This document shows, piece by piece, positions 38,056 to 49,639 of a stretch of DNA of 64,000 nt (within the stretch, counting starts at the first letter, position 1; each line of letters starts with the position of its first letter). The DNA comes from Pelagadaptatus sp034112445. GTDB lineage: Bacteria; Pseudomonadota; Gammaproteobacteria; Pseudomonadales; Cellvibrionaceae. Both the position numbers and the translations under genes were made by a program. Below the pieces are notes generated by a model that did no database searches, was not told the origin of the DNA, and saw only the letters and a list, made by a program, of their open reading frames with translations. The DNA lies in the NCBI GenBank assembly GCA_034112445.1, contig JAWUVI010000021.1, positions 33,848 to 97,847 on the forward strand, in the 5' to 3' direction.

Positions 38056-38145
38056 GGGGTACACCTTTGGTTTTAACGTTTGTTTTACTTAATTTTTAAG
38101 CTTTAAATTTTCTAGCAACTTGGTTCTAATCAATCAACGGCCAAC

Positions 38146-39474
38146 TCATTGCAGCCAGCCATTAATAAATTCTATGTCCGTATCGATCAGTACGCCGGCG
38201 GCGCGCTTTAAACGGATGTAGTTAATGGCGTAATCATTGCGGGCAGCAATGTAATTTTGCTGAGCGCTGGCAAGATCTTGCTGAGCATCTAACACCGCAA
38301 TAATGCTGTACAAGCCCGTTTGAAAACCGCGCTCTTTGTTGTCTAACACCGCGTTCTGCGCCACAACCGTCTGCTTAAGTGCTTTGATTTGAGCGATATT
38401 AGCTACGATACCCTGAAACGAGGATTGCGCTTGGTTCTGCACAGTACGCTGAGCCAACACGATGTCTTCTTGAGCTTTATACATCCGCTGATAGGCTTCA
38501 CGACGACGCGAAGAAACGGCGCCACCTTGGTAAAGAGGCAGATCAAATTTAAGCGTCAGATCTTCTTGTTCGATATCATTCAAACCACCGTACAAAGACC
38601 CCTCTTTGACTTGCGTAAAATTCTGCATCGTCAATGACAAGGTTGGGTAATGCCCTGCCGTTTGCGCTTTGATTTCATAGCGAGCTTCTTCTTGCTTTTT
38701 CTGTGCGATTTTTACGTCAGGGTTATTGGCTAAACCTTGGGTAATCCAAGCTTCTGGATCGGCTGGTTCAGGTAATACCAAGGGTATTTGATCGCGCATA
38801 GCCGCTAGCGGCTCAGGCAAACGCCCAATAATTTCAAACAACGCATAACGTGCGTCGTTGTAAGCCTTGTTAAATTCACTTTGTTTGGCCACAGAGGACA
38901 AATAGCGAGCTTCCGCATCGTTCACTTCAGCCGAACGGCCTATGCCCGCCGAGTGACTTTTTTGTGCGTACTGCAAGTGTCTTTTCAGTGCCGCTTTTTC
39001 AGCGCCTATGGAGGCCAATTGCTCACGAGCCTTAATTGATTCAAAATAGGCTTCCGCTACCCGCAGCAACAAATCTTGGCTGGCCTTTTCAAACTCTGAA
39101 TCAGCGCGCGTATTAGCCGCTTTCGACTGACCGTAACGCATCCAGTATTCATAGTTAAAAATAGATTGAGACAGCGTTAATGAATTGGTTTCAGAGGTGA
39201 AATTCTGAGCACCCGTTGAACCGAACACCGTATCACTGGTTTCGTTAATTGTTTGATCTGATTCAGTATTTTCTATCGAATAAGACAGGCTAGGTAACAA
39301 TCTAGCTCGGGCTTGCTTTATCCCTTCAGCGGTTGCTGCGCGCTCAAAGCCAGCTCCACGAAACATAGGGTCTGATTGTTTGGCCAGCGTCATTATGTCG
39401 ACCAGATCTTCTGACCAACTGGTGGCGGCAACTGTCATGGCTACTGCAAATGCACATCCGTGAACCAACTTCAT
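38146..39474 (-). CDS. TolC-family outer membrane channel protein
   Basis: This 442-residue protein has a cleavable signal peptide (MKLVHGCAFAVAMTVAATSWSEDL, likely cut after position 21) and the two-fold repeated helical layout of TolC/TolC-like factors. The first repeat has ARARLLPSLSYSIENT and SLTLSQSIFNYEYW; the second has AGHYPTLSLT and FDLPLYQGGAVSSRRREA, then LDAQQDLASAQQNYIAARNDY. Length is near the usual 430-490. The ATG at 39472-39474 has GAGGG 7 bases upstream. The stop lies 91 bp before the giant gene's ATG and it follows the small anchored protein by 36 bp. It should form the outer-membrane exit duct of the type I system for the giant protein; a dedicated TolC next to a giant substrate is common. 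Confidence 0.92.
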   Translation of the reverse strand: MKLVHGCAFAVAMTVAATSWSEDLVDIMTLAKQSDPMFRGAGFERAATAEGIKQARARLLPSLSYSIENTESDQTINETSDTVFGSTGAQNFTSETNSLTLSQSIFNYEYWMRYGQSKAANTRADSEFEKASQDLLLRVAEAYFESIKAREQLASIGAEKAALKRHLQYAQKSHSAGIGRSAEVNDAEARYLSSVAKQSEFNKAYNDARYALFEIIGRLPEPLAAMRDQIPLVLPEPADPEAWITQGLANNPDVKIAQKKQEEARYEIKAQTAGHYPTLSLTMQNFTQVKEGSLYGGLNDIEQEDLTLKFDLPLYQGGAVSSRRREAYQRMYKAQEDIVLAQRTVQNQAQSSFQGIVANIAQIKALKQTVVAQNAVLDNKERGFQTGLYSIIAVLDAQQDLASAQQNYIAARNDYAINYIRLKRAAGVLIDTDIEFINGWLQ

Positions 39475-39510
39475 CCCAAAACCCTCATTATTTTTTAATA
39501 ATTATTATGA

Positions 39511-40020
39511 TTAAACTGCACTCAAACGAATGCCATACACCTGATAACTGTCACTGCGAATGGCCAGAGTGATTTTTAACTCACCCTCATCACCAAATTC
39601 ACTTTGTGGAGAAAACTCAATTTCGTAATGGAGCACAAACACTCGAGCGTTACCTTTGGTGGCCGCCAAGGTCGAATAATTGTATGAACCCGATTCAATC
39701 GAGTGGAATGCTTTGCGTAACTTTTGGAACTCGGAGGTTATGTCTTCTCGAGTTAATTTGGCCTTAGTCGCCGAACCGAATAAATCGTATAATTTTTGGT
39801 CGTCGTTTTTGTTAAACGCATAGGTAAATTGCGACAACAAATGCCTGCGAATATCGGGAGTGATTATGTCGGGAAGTTGATTATCTGAAGTCGATTGCGA
39901 GGCGTTTTGCGACGATATTTGGAGAGAGTTTTTAGCACTTATGTTTTGCTGGCCGAACCATACCGTGGCTGACAGATTCGTCAACAGAAGCACCACGACT
40001 AAAGCCCTAAAAAAGGTCAC
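39511..40020 (-). CDS. Small membrane-anchored or secreted protein, function unknown
   Basis: A 169-residue protein that starts at a GTG (40018-40020) with GGGAAG 7 bases upstream. Residues 4-20 form a hydrophobic segment that could be a signal peptide or an N-terminal anchor. A Ser/Gln-rich linker (28-47) leads to a compact alpha+beta domain (about 52-169) with LYDLFGSATKAKLTREDI and an end in SYQVYGIRLSAV, somewhat like NTF2-like or DUF3887-type folds, but I do not recognise the family. It is the first gene of the run hypothetical-tolC-giant-DUF3467-adaptor, with only 36 bp to tolC, so it probably acts in the same envelope system. Confidence 0.7.
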   Translation of the reverse strand: MTFFRALVVVLLLTNLSATVWFGQQNISAKNSLQISSQNASQSTSDNQLPDIITPDIRRHLLSQFTYAFNKNDDQKLYDLFGSATKAKLTREDITSEFQKLRKAFHSIESGSYNYSTLAATKGNARVFVLHYEIEFSPQSEFGDEGELKITLAIRSDSYQVYGIRLSAV

Positions 40021-40255
40021 AAATAAACTTCCCGCTGATCAAAAAAACTCGTTTAAAAGCTCAACCTACCGACAATAATTGAGGCTTCCATTCAGCAAAT
40101 AGCTTCAACAAAATTAAAAACAAACGTAGCAAAAATAAAATACACAATAAAAACAATAAGTTAGAGCGCAATCTTAATGTAAAAAACATACCCACAAATC
40201 GGTAGGAATGATGTATCTTGCGCCACTAAATGATCAAAGGCAAGGCGCAAAATAC

Positions 40256-40843
40256 CTATGAAAAATAGGCATTAGTCCGGTCAGTATGATCCGTCATATC
40301 GCGCACACCTTTTACATCTGGAACCTTCTCCATAAGGGTCTTTTCAACACCTTCTTTCAAGGTCAAATCAACTGAACTACACCCCTGACAACCACCGCCA
40401 AATTGCAACACAGCAAAGCCATCTTCAGTAAAGGTTTCTAGACTGACATTACCGCCGTGCGAGGCCAAACCTGGGTTGATATCGTTATACAAAACGTAAT
40501 TAATTCGATCTTCTATTGGGCTGTCGTCATTCACTTGCGGCATTTTTGAATTAGGTGCGCGAATCGTCAGCTGACCACCCATGCGATCGGGTGAATAATC
40601 AACTTTGGCGTCCACTAAAAAGGCCAAGCTACGCTCTTCAAAATAAGCGGGAAAGCGTGTGTACTCGACTTTAATATCGCCTTCTTGCACTTCATCTGGG
40701 CGACTATAAGCAATACACGTTTCGGCTTGCGGGGTTCCTGGATTTGCGACAAACATGCGAATACCAATCCCTTCACAATCCTGCTTCTCAAGTAATTCAC
40801 CTAAATAATCTTGCGCAGAATCTGTAATTGTTACATTGACCAT
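40256..40843 (-). CDS. nfuA: Fe/S biogenesis protein NfuA
   Basis: A 195-residue protein with the two-domain NfuA layout: an N-terminal degenerate A-type carrier domain (residues 1-100, lacking the full cysteine triad) and a C-terminal Nfu domain with the cluster-binding CxxC pair at C152 and C155 (GGGCQGC). The length matches the gammaproteobacterial proteins (about 190-195). NfuA dimers bind one 4Fe-4S cluster and pass it to target proteins in the cytoplasm, especially under oxidative stress or iron limitation. The ATG at 40841-40843 has only a weak upstream GGA. It is transcribed away from metH, with 256 bp between the starts. Confidence 0.97.
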   Translation of the reverse strand: MVNVTITDSAQDYLGELLEKQDCEGIGIRMFVANPGTPQAETCIAYSRPDEVQEGDIKVEYTRFPAYFEERSLAFLVDAKVDYSPDRMGGQLTIRAPNSKMPQVNDDSPIEDRINYVLYNDINPGLASHGGNVSLETFTEDGFAVLQFGGGCQGCSSVDLTLKEGVEKTLMEKVPDVKGVRDMTDHTDRTNAYFS

Positions 40844-40902
40844 GTTAATGCTTATCCAAAGTAGAGTTAGGCTGTAGAAAATTGAAACCTAATTATTGAA
40901 AT

Positions 40903-40955
40903 CGAGTTAAAGTTGAAACCGAGTTAAAAGTTGAAACCGAGTTAAAAGTTGAAAC
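40903..40955 (+). repeat. 18-bp tandem repeat (three copies) between nfuA and metH
   Basis: CGAGTTAAAAGTTGAAAC is repeated perfectly at 40920-40937 and 40938-40955, after a 17-bp copy with one A missing at 40903-40919. It lies in the shared promoter region of nfuA and metH. Confidence 0.9.
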
Positions 40956-41029
40956 TTATATCACCTATTCTACAGTGAAATACTCAGGTATAAAAACACA
41001 CTTATTGTAGGGTTTTGCCACACCAACCT

Positions 41030-41057
41030 ATCTATATCAAAATATATTGATATAGAT
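41030..41057. promoter_or_regulatory. Perfect palindrome upstream of metH, candidate operator
   Basis: ATCTATATCAA and TTGATATAGAT are exact inverted 11-mers around the 6-base spacer AATATA. The site ends 42 bp before the metH ATG, where an operator over a promoter would be expected. The ATCAA-N6-TTGAT core fits ArsR-family sites, and SahR, an ArsR-family repressor of methionine-cycle genes, is an obvious candidate. The regulator assignment is inference. Confidence 0.6.
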
Positions 41058-41099
41058 TATCATACCGACTTAACCGACTGATATTTAGAGCCTTTTACT

Positions 41100-44799
<3,700 letters not shown>

Positions 44800-44810
<11 letters not shown>

Positions 44811-45018
44811 TAAAAAAAAACCCGGCCCCAGCTTCTGGAGTATTGTTCTCAGTACCATAGCCGCCGCTTTTGGTGTGCAGAGCAGACGCAATCAAGAGCG
44901 TGATTTTGAGCACGGTAATATATGGGTTTACATTGTTTCTGGAGTCTTGTTTACGGCTGGATTTGTCATCATCGTGGCACTGGTTGTAAGCAGCGTTTTA
45001 AAAAGTAATGGCCTTTAA
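44800..45018 (+). CDS. DUF2970 family small membrane protein
   Basis: A protein of about 72 residues. Two adjacent ATGs (44800 and 44803) overlap the end of metH (ATGATGGGTAA), so translation is probably coupled; the longer reading from 44752 is unlikely. KKKPGPSFWSIVLSTIAAAFGVQSRRNQERDF followed by one membrane helix (about 42-64) is the DUF2970 pattern: a short amphipathic part with AAxFGVQS, then a C-terminal transmembrane segment. Function is unknown. A run of nine A at 44812-44820 lies in its first codons. A strong terminator begins at its stop codon. Confidence 0.8.
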
Positions 45019-45052
45019 AAGGTCAGACCATTGCGGCCTGACCTTTTCTTTT
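45017..45052. terminator. Rho-independent terminator, probably bidirectional
   Basis: A perfect 10-bp stem (AAAAGGTCAG/CTGACCTTTT; 45017-45026 and 45038-45047) with an 11-base loop is flanked by A and T tracts. It ends the metH-DUF2970 unit and can also stop the convergent gene at 45076. Confidence 0.9.
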
Positions 45053-45075
45053 AAGTTTGAGCGTTTGATGAATCG

Positions 45076-45954
45076 TTAATTTTTCTGGATTAATTCAGTA
45101 GTGTCTGGCTCTTCCAAACTTAGATCAGCAGTACTATCTAATTTTCCCGACCTGAGATCAGCAATTTTTTCATCTGACAAGAAATCATGAATAGTCAATG
45201 CGCCCCCTCTTTGCTTTATATTCTCTGCAAATAAGAGTGCAAATTTCTGCTTGGTTTCATCATTAAAATAGCCTGTTAGATAGGGATAATTATCGATAGC
45301 TTTAACATGACTAGACGTTAAATCGAGCTCTTGATCCAGAACTGAAAGAGCGAAAAATATACTGATCTCATTGGTTATATAAAGATCAACACGCTGGCTT
45401 ACTAATAACTTTAATCCTTGAACACCACTATTGACGGGAATTTTTTCACCCAAATAGAGAGGTAAAATATCATCAAGGGCTCGCTCACCTCGAGTAAACG
45501 CTACGACTAAGCTAGCTTCATCCTTAAGTTGAACCTTGTTAAGACGGTATTCACGTATATTTTGAACTCCAATTGAAGTTGGGATTCGAGTCAATCCATC
45601 TAGCTGCATAATTTCTTCGAAAAGCTTGATCCTAGCGCAGCTTCCAACAAGTGCACCTTGATGCAATCCAGATTGCACCCTAAGTTTGGGCATCGACAGC
45701 ATCTCCAGCTCATACCCAAGCTGAGCAAACGTAGCGCGGTATATTTCTTCAAGCATTATGAATTGAGGTGATTTAGCCGGCACAGCACAACCTAACTTAA
45801 TCTTAATAAGAGGTGTATTGCTGATAACCGAGGGCTCCGGAGCCGCTGATGTCGGAACGACCAATTCAGTTACGGAACTCGACTGATCATTTTCAGCCTG
45901 GACAAAGCAAGACAGCAGAGCTGCAAAAATACAAATCCAAAAATTAACTCTCAT
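45076..45954 (-). CDS. Orphan periplasmic solute-binding-like protein
   Basis: About 292 residues from the ATG at 45952-45954; an ATG four codons upstream is possible. A clear signal peptide (MRVNFWICIFAALLSCFVQA, then END) sends it to the periplasm. The body resembles the two-lobe family 3 extracellular solute-binding fold: KIKLGCAVPAKSPQ at the first strand, LEEIYRATFAQLGYELEMLSMP, then a hinge near VNSGVQGLKLLVSQRVDLYITNE. No permease or ATPase gene is next to it, so it may serve as a sensor or ligand binder rather than transport. It contains few conserved ligand residues I can name, and it may be a lineage-specific protein. It converges on the metH unit. Confidence 0.7.
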   Translation of the reverse strand: MRVNFWICIFAALLSCFVQAENDQSSSVTELVVPTSAAPEPSVISNTPLIKIKLGCAVPAKSPQFIMLEEIYRATFAQLGYELEMLSMPKLRVQSGLHQGALVGSCARIKLFEEIMQLDGLTRIPTSIGVQNIREYRLNKVQLKDEASLVVAFTRGERALDDILPLYLGEKIPVNSGVQGLKLLVSQRVDLYITNEISIFFALSVLDQELDLTSSHVKAIDNYPYLTGYFNDETKQKFALLFAENIKQRGGALTIHDFLSDEKIADLRSGKLDSTADLSLEEPDTTELIQKN

Positions 45955-46037
45955 GATTATTAGCATCTTAAAATTTTTATTATCACGTTTTATACAGTTT
46001 CAAAAGCATAGTGTATTTTCCGAAAATCGACCTCTAT

Positions 46038-46844
46038 CTAACGCGATTCTAATAAAGCTCTCAATGATTTTATTTCAGATTGAATGTCTTTTAAGGTCGG
46101 CTCCCCGGCGGCTTCGGCTTCTTCTTTGGCAATCTGCTGATGCTCTTCTTCCATCACATTGACCACTATGCCAATCACCATATTCAAAAAGGCAAACGCG
46201 GTAAAGAAAATAAACGACAGATAAAAAACCCAGCTGAACGCATAAACCTCCATAGTTTCATACATAACGTCAGTCCAATCTTCAAACGTCATAACCCGAA
46301 ACAAGGTCAGCAAACTAATGGAAATATCACCCCACAGTTTAGGGTTAATCTCGGCAAAAAAGGTACTGCCTACAGCGGCATAAATATAAAAGATGATGAA
46401 CATCATCAACATCACATAACCCAATTGCGGCAAAGCTTTTACCAATGAATTAAGCAAGAGACGCAGCTCGGGAATAATGGACACCATCCGCAAGACTCGA
46501 AATATACGAACTAAACGGCCAATCAAAGCCATTTCACTGTCCTCGATAGGCACTATGCTCATCACCACAATGAGCGTGTCAAAAACATTCCAGCCGCTGT
46601 GGAAAAAACGTTTTTTGTTGGGCTCGCCAATAAACCGAATGGTGATTTCAACTAAAAAAATCAAGGTGATGCACCAGTCCATCACCACCACCGCCTGTAA
46701 TAACGACTCTGGTAGCTCGTAGGTTTTAACCCCTATTACCAAGGCCGAAAAGATAATAATGCCGATAACAAACAACTCAAACGCTTTATTGGATCGGATT
46801 CTGTAAAAGGCAGCCTGCAGCTGATCGTTGGTTTCTTGTTTCAT
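46038..46844 (-). CDS. Prokaryotic voltage-gated cation channel (NaChBac-type)
   Basis: A protein of 268 residues from the ATG at 46842-46844 (GAG 9 bases upstream; a TTG three codons earlier is less likely). Six membrane helices: S1-S4 (about 22-120) with an S4 of four arginines at 3-residue spacing (R110, R113, R116, R119 in RLVRIFRVLR), then S5, pore and S6 (about 136-230). The selectivity filter is T-F-E-D-W-T-D (186-192) where NaChBac/NavAb-type sodium channels have TLESW. A C-terminal acidic coiled coil (about 230-268, EEEHQQIAKEEAEAAGE then IQSEIKSLRALLES) should hold a tetramer together. Each subunit supplies one domain of the tetramer. It stands alone, after the orphan binding protein on the same strand with a 71-bp gap, which may or may not be one unit. 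Confidence 0.92.
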   Translation of the reverse strand: MKQETNDQLQAAFYRIRSNKAFELFVIGIIIFSALVIGVKTYELPESLLQAVVVMDWCITLIFLVEITIRFIGEPNKKRFFHSGWNVFDTLIVVMSIVPIEDSEMALIGRLVRIFRVLRMVSIIPELRLLLNSLVKALPQLGYVMLMMFIIFYIYAAVGSTFFAEINPKLWGDISISLLTLFRVMTFEDWTDVMYETMEVYAFSWVFYLSFIFFTAFAFLNMVIGIVVNVMEEEHQQIAKEEAEAAGEPTLKDIQSEIKSLRALLESR

Positions 46845-47146
46845 GAATAACAACTCTATATTTTGACGTTCTGGTCTTTAAACGTTTGGTATCTTGACGA
46901 TTTGGCATGTTAAGTTTTTGGTAAATAATGTCTGATGATTTATCGCTCGGAATATTATCACTTTTCGGTTCATGTCTTACTGTAATTTATCCACAAGAAG
47001 CGCTAAAACTATACTATAAAGTACAATTAGAAATACAAAACAGCTAGAAATACAAAAACAGCTAGAAATACAAAACAACTAGAAACACAAATACCTTATA
47101 TCCACTAAGCACTATTTTCTTAACGCCAACTATTGAGGGTAACAAG
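46845..47146. other. Intergenic region between channel and DUF2505 genes
   Basis: 302 bp of AT-rich DNA between two divergent genes. It holds the promoters of both, plus the four-copy tandem repeat at 47024-47092. No further gene or stable hairpin is seen. TATACTATAAAG (about 47009-47020) could be the -10 region for the DUF2505 gene. Confidence 0.6.
47024..47092 (+). repeat. 17-bp tandem repeat (four copies) upstream of the DUF2505 gene
   Basis: Units CAATTAGAAATACAAAA (47024-47040), CAGCTAGAAATACAAAAA (47041-47058), CAGCTAGAAATACAAAA (47059-47075) and CAACTAGAAACACAAAT (47076-47092) follow head to tail, 54 bp before the start codon. Copies 2 and 3 are identical but for one A. Confidence 0.9.
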
Positions 47147-47623
47147 ATGGAAGTTAATTACGAATTTAATCACGATATAGAAGCCGTTGCGGCATTACTG
47201 ACCGACCCACAATTTTTGGTGGACAGATGCTTAGCAATGGGCGGTCTCACGGCCGAAGGAAATGCCACTGCAACCGAGGGCGGCCTAGAAATCAACACGA
47301 CTCGCGAGCTGAAACAGAACCTACCGTCTTTTGTGGCAAAAATTATGGGGGCGGTTCAACACGTAGAATTAAATGAAGTCTGGCAACAAGACAGTGATGG
47401 CTGGTCGGGTAATTGGACCGCCGATATCACAGGCCAACCAATCACCATACAATCCGACTTTGTCTTAAAGTCAACCGCCAATGGCTGTTGTTACATCGCT
47501 AACCCACAAAGCAAAGTTCGCATTCCACTGATTGGCAAAAAAGTCGAGAAATTCATTAACGGTCAATCTTCAGATAGCCTTATTGCTGACTTAGATTACA
47601 CACAAGCCATTCTAGACAAATAG
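47147..47623 (+). CDS. DUF2505 family protein (SRPBCC-like)
   Basis: A 158-residue cytoplasmic protein with no signal or membrane segment. It starts MEVNYEFNHDIEAVAALLTDPQFL and ends with KVEKFINGQSSDSLIADLDYT, the layout of DUF2505, a relative of the SRPBCC/START ligand-binding fold (N-terminal strand and helices, a curved sheet, a long C-terminal helix). The ligand is not known. The ATG at 47147 has a strong GAGGG 8 bases before it. It stands alone, with a tandem repeat upstream and a terminator downstream that reaches into the end of the convergent VanZ-like gene. Confidence 0.85.
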   Translation: MEVNYEFNHDIEAVAALLTDPQFLVDRCLAMGGLTAEGNATATEGGLEINTTRELKQNLPSFVAKIMGAVQHVELNEVWQQDSDGWSGNWTADITGQPITIQSDFVLKSTANGCCYIANPQSKVRIPLIGKKVEKFINGQSSDSLIADLDYTQAILDK

Positions 47624-47746
47624 ATATATCTAGCGCATAACGAATCTTAAAGAAGCTCTATAAAAATGGCGGCCAAAATCATCGCCGGCACCTTCGCCGG
47701 TTTAATGGTATGAGTCATGGCTCTAGCCTCCCCTCCCTAAGACGTA

Positions 47747-47776
47747 AAGACGTAAATATCTAATTTACGTCTTTTT
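47747..47776 (+). terminator. Rho-independent terminator after the DUF2505 gene
   Basis: A perfect 11-bp stem (AAGACGTAAAT/ATTTACGTCTT; 47747-47757 and 47763-47773) with a 5-base loop is followed by T's on the plus strand. It overlaps the last codons of the VanZ-like gene. A partial direct repeat (GACGTAAA at 47741) lies next to it. Confidence 0.75.
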
Positions 47777-48109
47777 GCGCTGCAAACACCAAACAAACAC
47801 AAAGCCTAAACCGATACCAACCATATCCGCCAGAAAGTCATACCAGCTGGCAGTACGAGCGGGTAACAACCAACCCTGGCCCAACTCAATAATCGCCGCC
47901 AAACTGACACTCACGAGCAAACAAACAAAGGTTTTACGCGGGAAAGAAAATAAAAAAGTAATGCTCAGGAACAGAAACGCTAAACAGTGTAGGACTTTGT
48001 CCAAACCATCCACAACCTGAGGCAGAGGTTGTGGACGAAACGCCGCAGCAAGAACAACCATTAATGCCACAACGGATAGCACTTGAAAAAAGCGTCGATT
48101 AATACGCAT
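47765..48109 (-). CDS. VanZ-like family membrane protein
   Basis: A 114-residue protein with about four membrane helices and a very short N-terminus. LDKVLHCLAFLFLSITF, AAIIELGQGWLLPARTASWYD and DMVGIGLGFVFVW are the signature blocks of the VanZ/RDD-like small integral proteins often found at the end of exopolysaccharide operons. Its molecular role is uncertain. The start overlaps the end of the upstream transferase gene by 11 bp, showing that it belongs to the polysaccharide operon and is its last gene in the window. Confidence 0.85.
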   Translation of the reverse strand: MRINRRFFQVLSVVALMVVLAAAFRPQPLPQVVDGLDKVLHCLAFLFLSITFLFSFPRKTFVCLLVSVSLAAIIELGQGWLLPARTASWYDFLADMVGIGLGFVFVWCLQRKKT

Positions 48110-49544
48110 TCGGATTAATAAAACCTTTAAATACGGTGCTGAAAATAATCTTCAAATCCCACCACAAAGACCACGCTTGAATGTATTGAATATCATGCTC
48201 GACACGCTTTTCCATCTTCTCAAGCGTGTCGGTTTCACCACGCCAACCATTCACTTGCGCCCAACCGGTAATGCCCGGCTTGATTTTATGACGACGCATA
48301 TAGCCTTTAATCTTACCCCGAAACTCTTCATTGTGAGAAACCGCGTGAGGCCTTGGCCCAACAATCGACATCTGACCCTGCAACACATTAATAAATTGCG
48401 GCAACTCATCCAACGAGGTTCGACGCAAGAAAGCACCTACGGGTGTAATACGCGCATCGCCTTTGGTTGCTTGAACAAAATCATCGCCGTTTTCCATCAC
48501 CGACATAGACCGAAACTTCCACACATGAATAGATTTTCCATCCATGCCATAACGAAGTTGTTTGAAAAATACCGGGCCTTTGGACGTCAGCTTAATGGCC
48601 ATGGCAATCAACATCATAGGCAGCGCAATCAGCGACAATATTAGCGTGGATAAAATAATGTCTTCGGCGCGCTTTAACGAACCATTCCAACCATTGATGG
48701 GGTCGCCAATTAAACTGACCGCTGGCACACCATCAAGATCAAGGCTACGAGCGTGCATCAATTCAAAAACAAATAAATCGGGAACAACATAAACCGTTGC
48801 CGTTGAATTCGCTAAGCGATCAAGTAGCTGGCTAATACGCAGCTCAGCGCGCATTGGCAATGCAATAAACACACAATCGAGTTCACCCGACTCAGCTTTT
48901 TCGACCAAGCTATCAAAGCTACCAATCGACTCACACTCAACATCATCAAACCCGGCTGAACGTCTGCAAACATCGGTCAAGGCTTTGTCTTTTTGGCGAT
49001 CGTCAAAGTAACCGTGAATTTTATAACCGGTCCACTCAGATTTGCTTAAGCGATTAGCCACCACTTGAGCCAAAGCACCTGTACCCACAATAGCGGCGGT
49101 GCGTGAGTTAAAACCTTTGCGACGGATGAGCCGTAAAAAAAGTCGCAACGTAACCCGCCAACTTATCAACACGACCAAACCAATAGGGAACCACTGCAGC
49201 ATAAACTCAGAGACATTTGGCAAACTCAAATCAACAAATAAAATAGTGATTGCCAAACAAAACAAAAACGCTAAAACCCAGCAACTGATGATTTGTTTAA
49301 TCTCTGTCCGCAATTTTCCCGCACGCCAACTGCCGTACAAACTTGAAAATTCAGCGATTAATTGAAAGATTAAACTGCCGCCAATACCCGCCAACCAAAT
49401 ATTCCCAGGAAAGGAAATATCGATATCATTAATACACGCCACAATAAATACGGCCACAACAATAAGCAGTGAATCTATCACGCGAGCAATAAAAGAAAAC
49501 TGCGATGAATAAGGTTTGATCATGCCACTTTGATTTGACTTCAT
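48099..49544 (-). CDS. Undecaprenyl-phosphate glycosyl-1-phosphate transferase (WcaJ-like)
   Basis: A 481-residue polyprenol-phosphate sugar transferase that starts repeat-unit synthesis at the inner membrane by adding a sugar phosphate to undecaprenyl phosphate. Four N-terminal membrane helices (about 13-120) precede a nucleotide-binding-like domain (AAIVGTGALAQVVANRL, about 147-165). A re-entrant hydrophobic helix (about 290-312) leads into the catalytic domain with KGPVFFKQLRYGMDGK, VWKFRSM, the DE pair in LRRTSLDELPQFINVL, VGPRPHAV and GITGWAQVNGWRGETDT. The length and order match the WcaJ/EpsL/WbaP-long family; the usual sugar is glucose, but specificity cannot be read from sequence. The ATG has GAGGG 4 bases upstream. 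It follows the VpsP-like gene by 95 bp. Confidence 0.93.
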   Translation of the reverse strand: MKSNQSGMIKPYSSQFSFIARVIDSLLIVVAVFIVACINDIDISFPGNIWLAGIGGSLIFQLIAEFSSLYGSWRAGKLRTEIKQIISCWVLAFLFCLAITILFVDLSLPNVSEFMLQWFPIGLVVLISWRVTLRLFLRLIRRKGFNSRTAAIVGTGALAQVVANRLSKSEWTGYKIHGYFDDRQKDKALTDVCRRSAGFDDVECESIGSFDSLVEKAESGELDCVFIALPMRAELRISQLLDRLANSTATVYVVPDLFVFELMHARSLDLDGVPAVSLIGDPINGWNGSLKRAEDIILSTLILSLIALPMMLIAMAIKLTSKGPVFFKQLRYGMDGKSIHVWKFRSMSVMENGDDFVQATKGDARITPVGAFLRRTSLDELPQFINVLQGQMSIVGPRPHAVSHNEEFRGKIKGYMRRHKIKPGITGWAQVNGWRGETDTLEKMEKRVEHDIQYIQAWSLWWDLKIIFSTVFKGFINPNAY

Positions 49545-49639
49545 AATTCCCTCTACGAGGCGCCATTAAAATAATGAGCGCTATAAAACTTCAACCCTGA
49601 AGTTATTCTTTGTGATTTTAACTTTTATCTTTCGTAATG

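Noticed and set aside
2321..37376. Many open frames of 60-180 codons on the plus strand, and some on the minus strand, inside the giant gene
   Set aside because: They lie antisense or out of frame to a clearly coding repeat gene, have biased composition from its codon pattern, and show no family resemblance or ribosome sites.
37000..38055. LapA-type retention module with di-alanine cleavage site
   Set aside because: The N-terminus fits a LEPR-XLL leader plus DUF4347, and no LapD/LapG genes are near.
40218..40250. 7-bp inverted repeat TTGCGCC/GGCGCAA after nfuA as terminator
   Set aside because: Short stem, 19-base loop and no T-tract in either direction.
40981..41099. Riboswitch (SAM or cobalamin) before metH
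   Set aside because: Too short for a cobalamin aptamer and without conserved boxes; the palindrome explains the region better.
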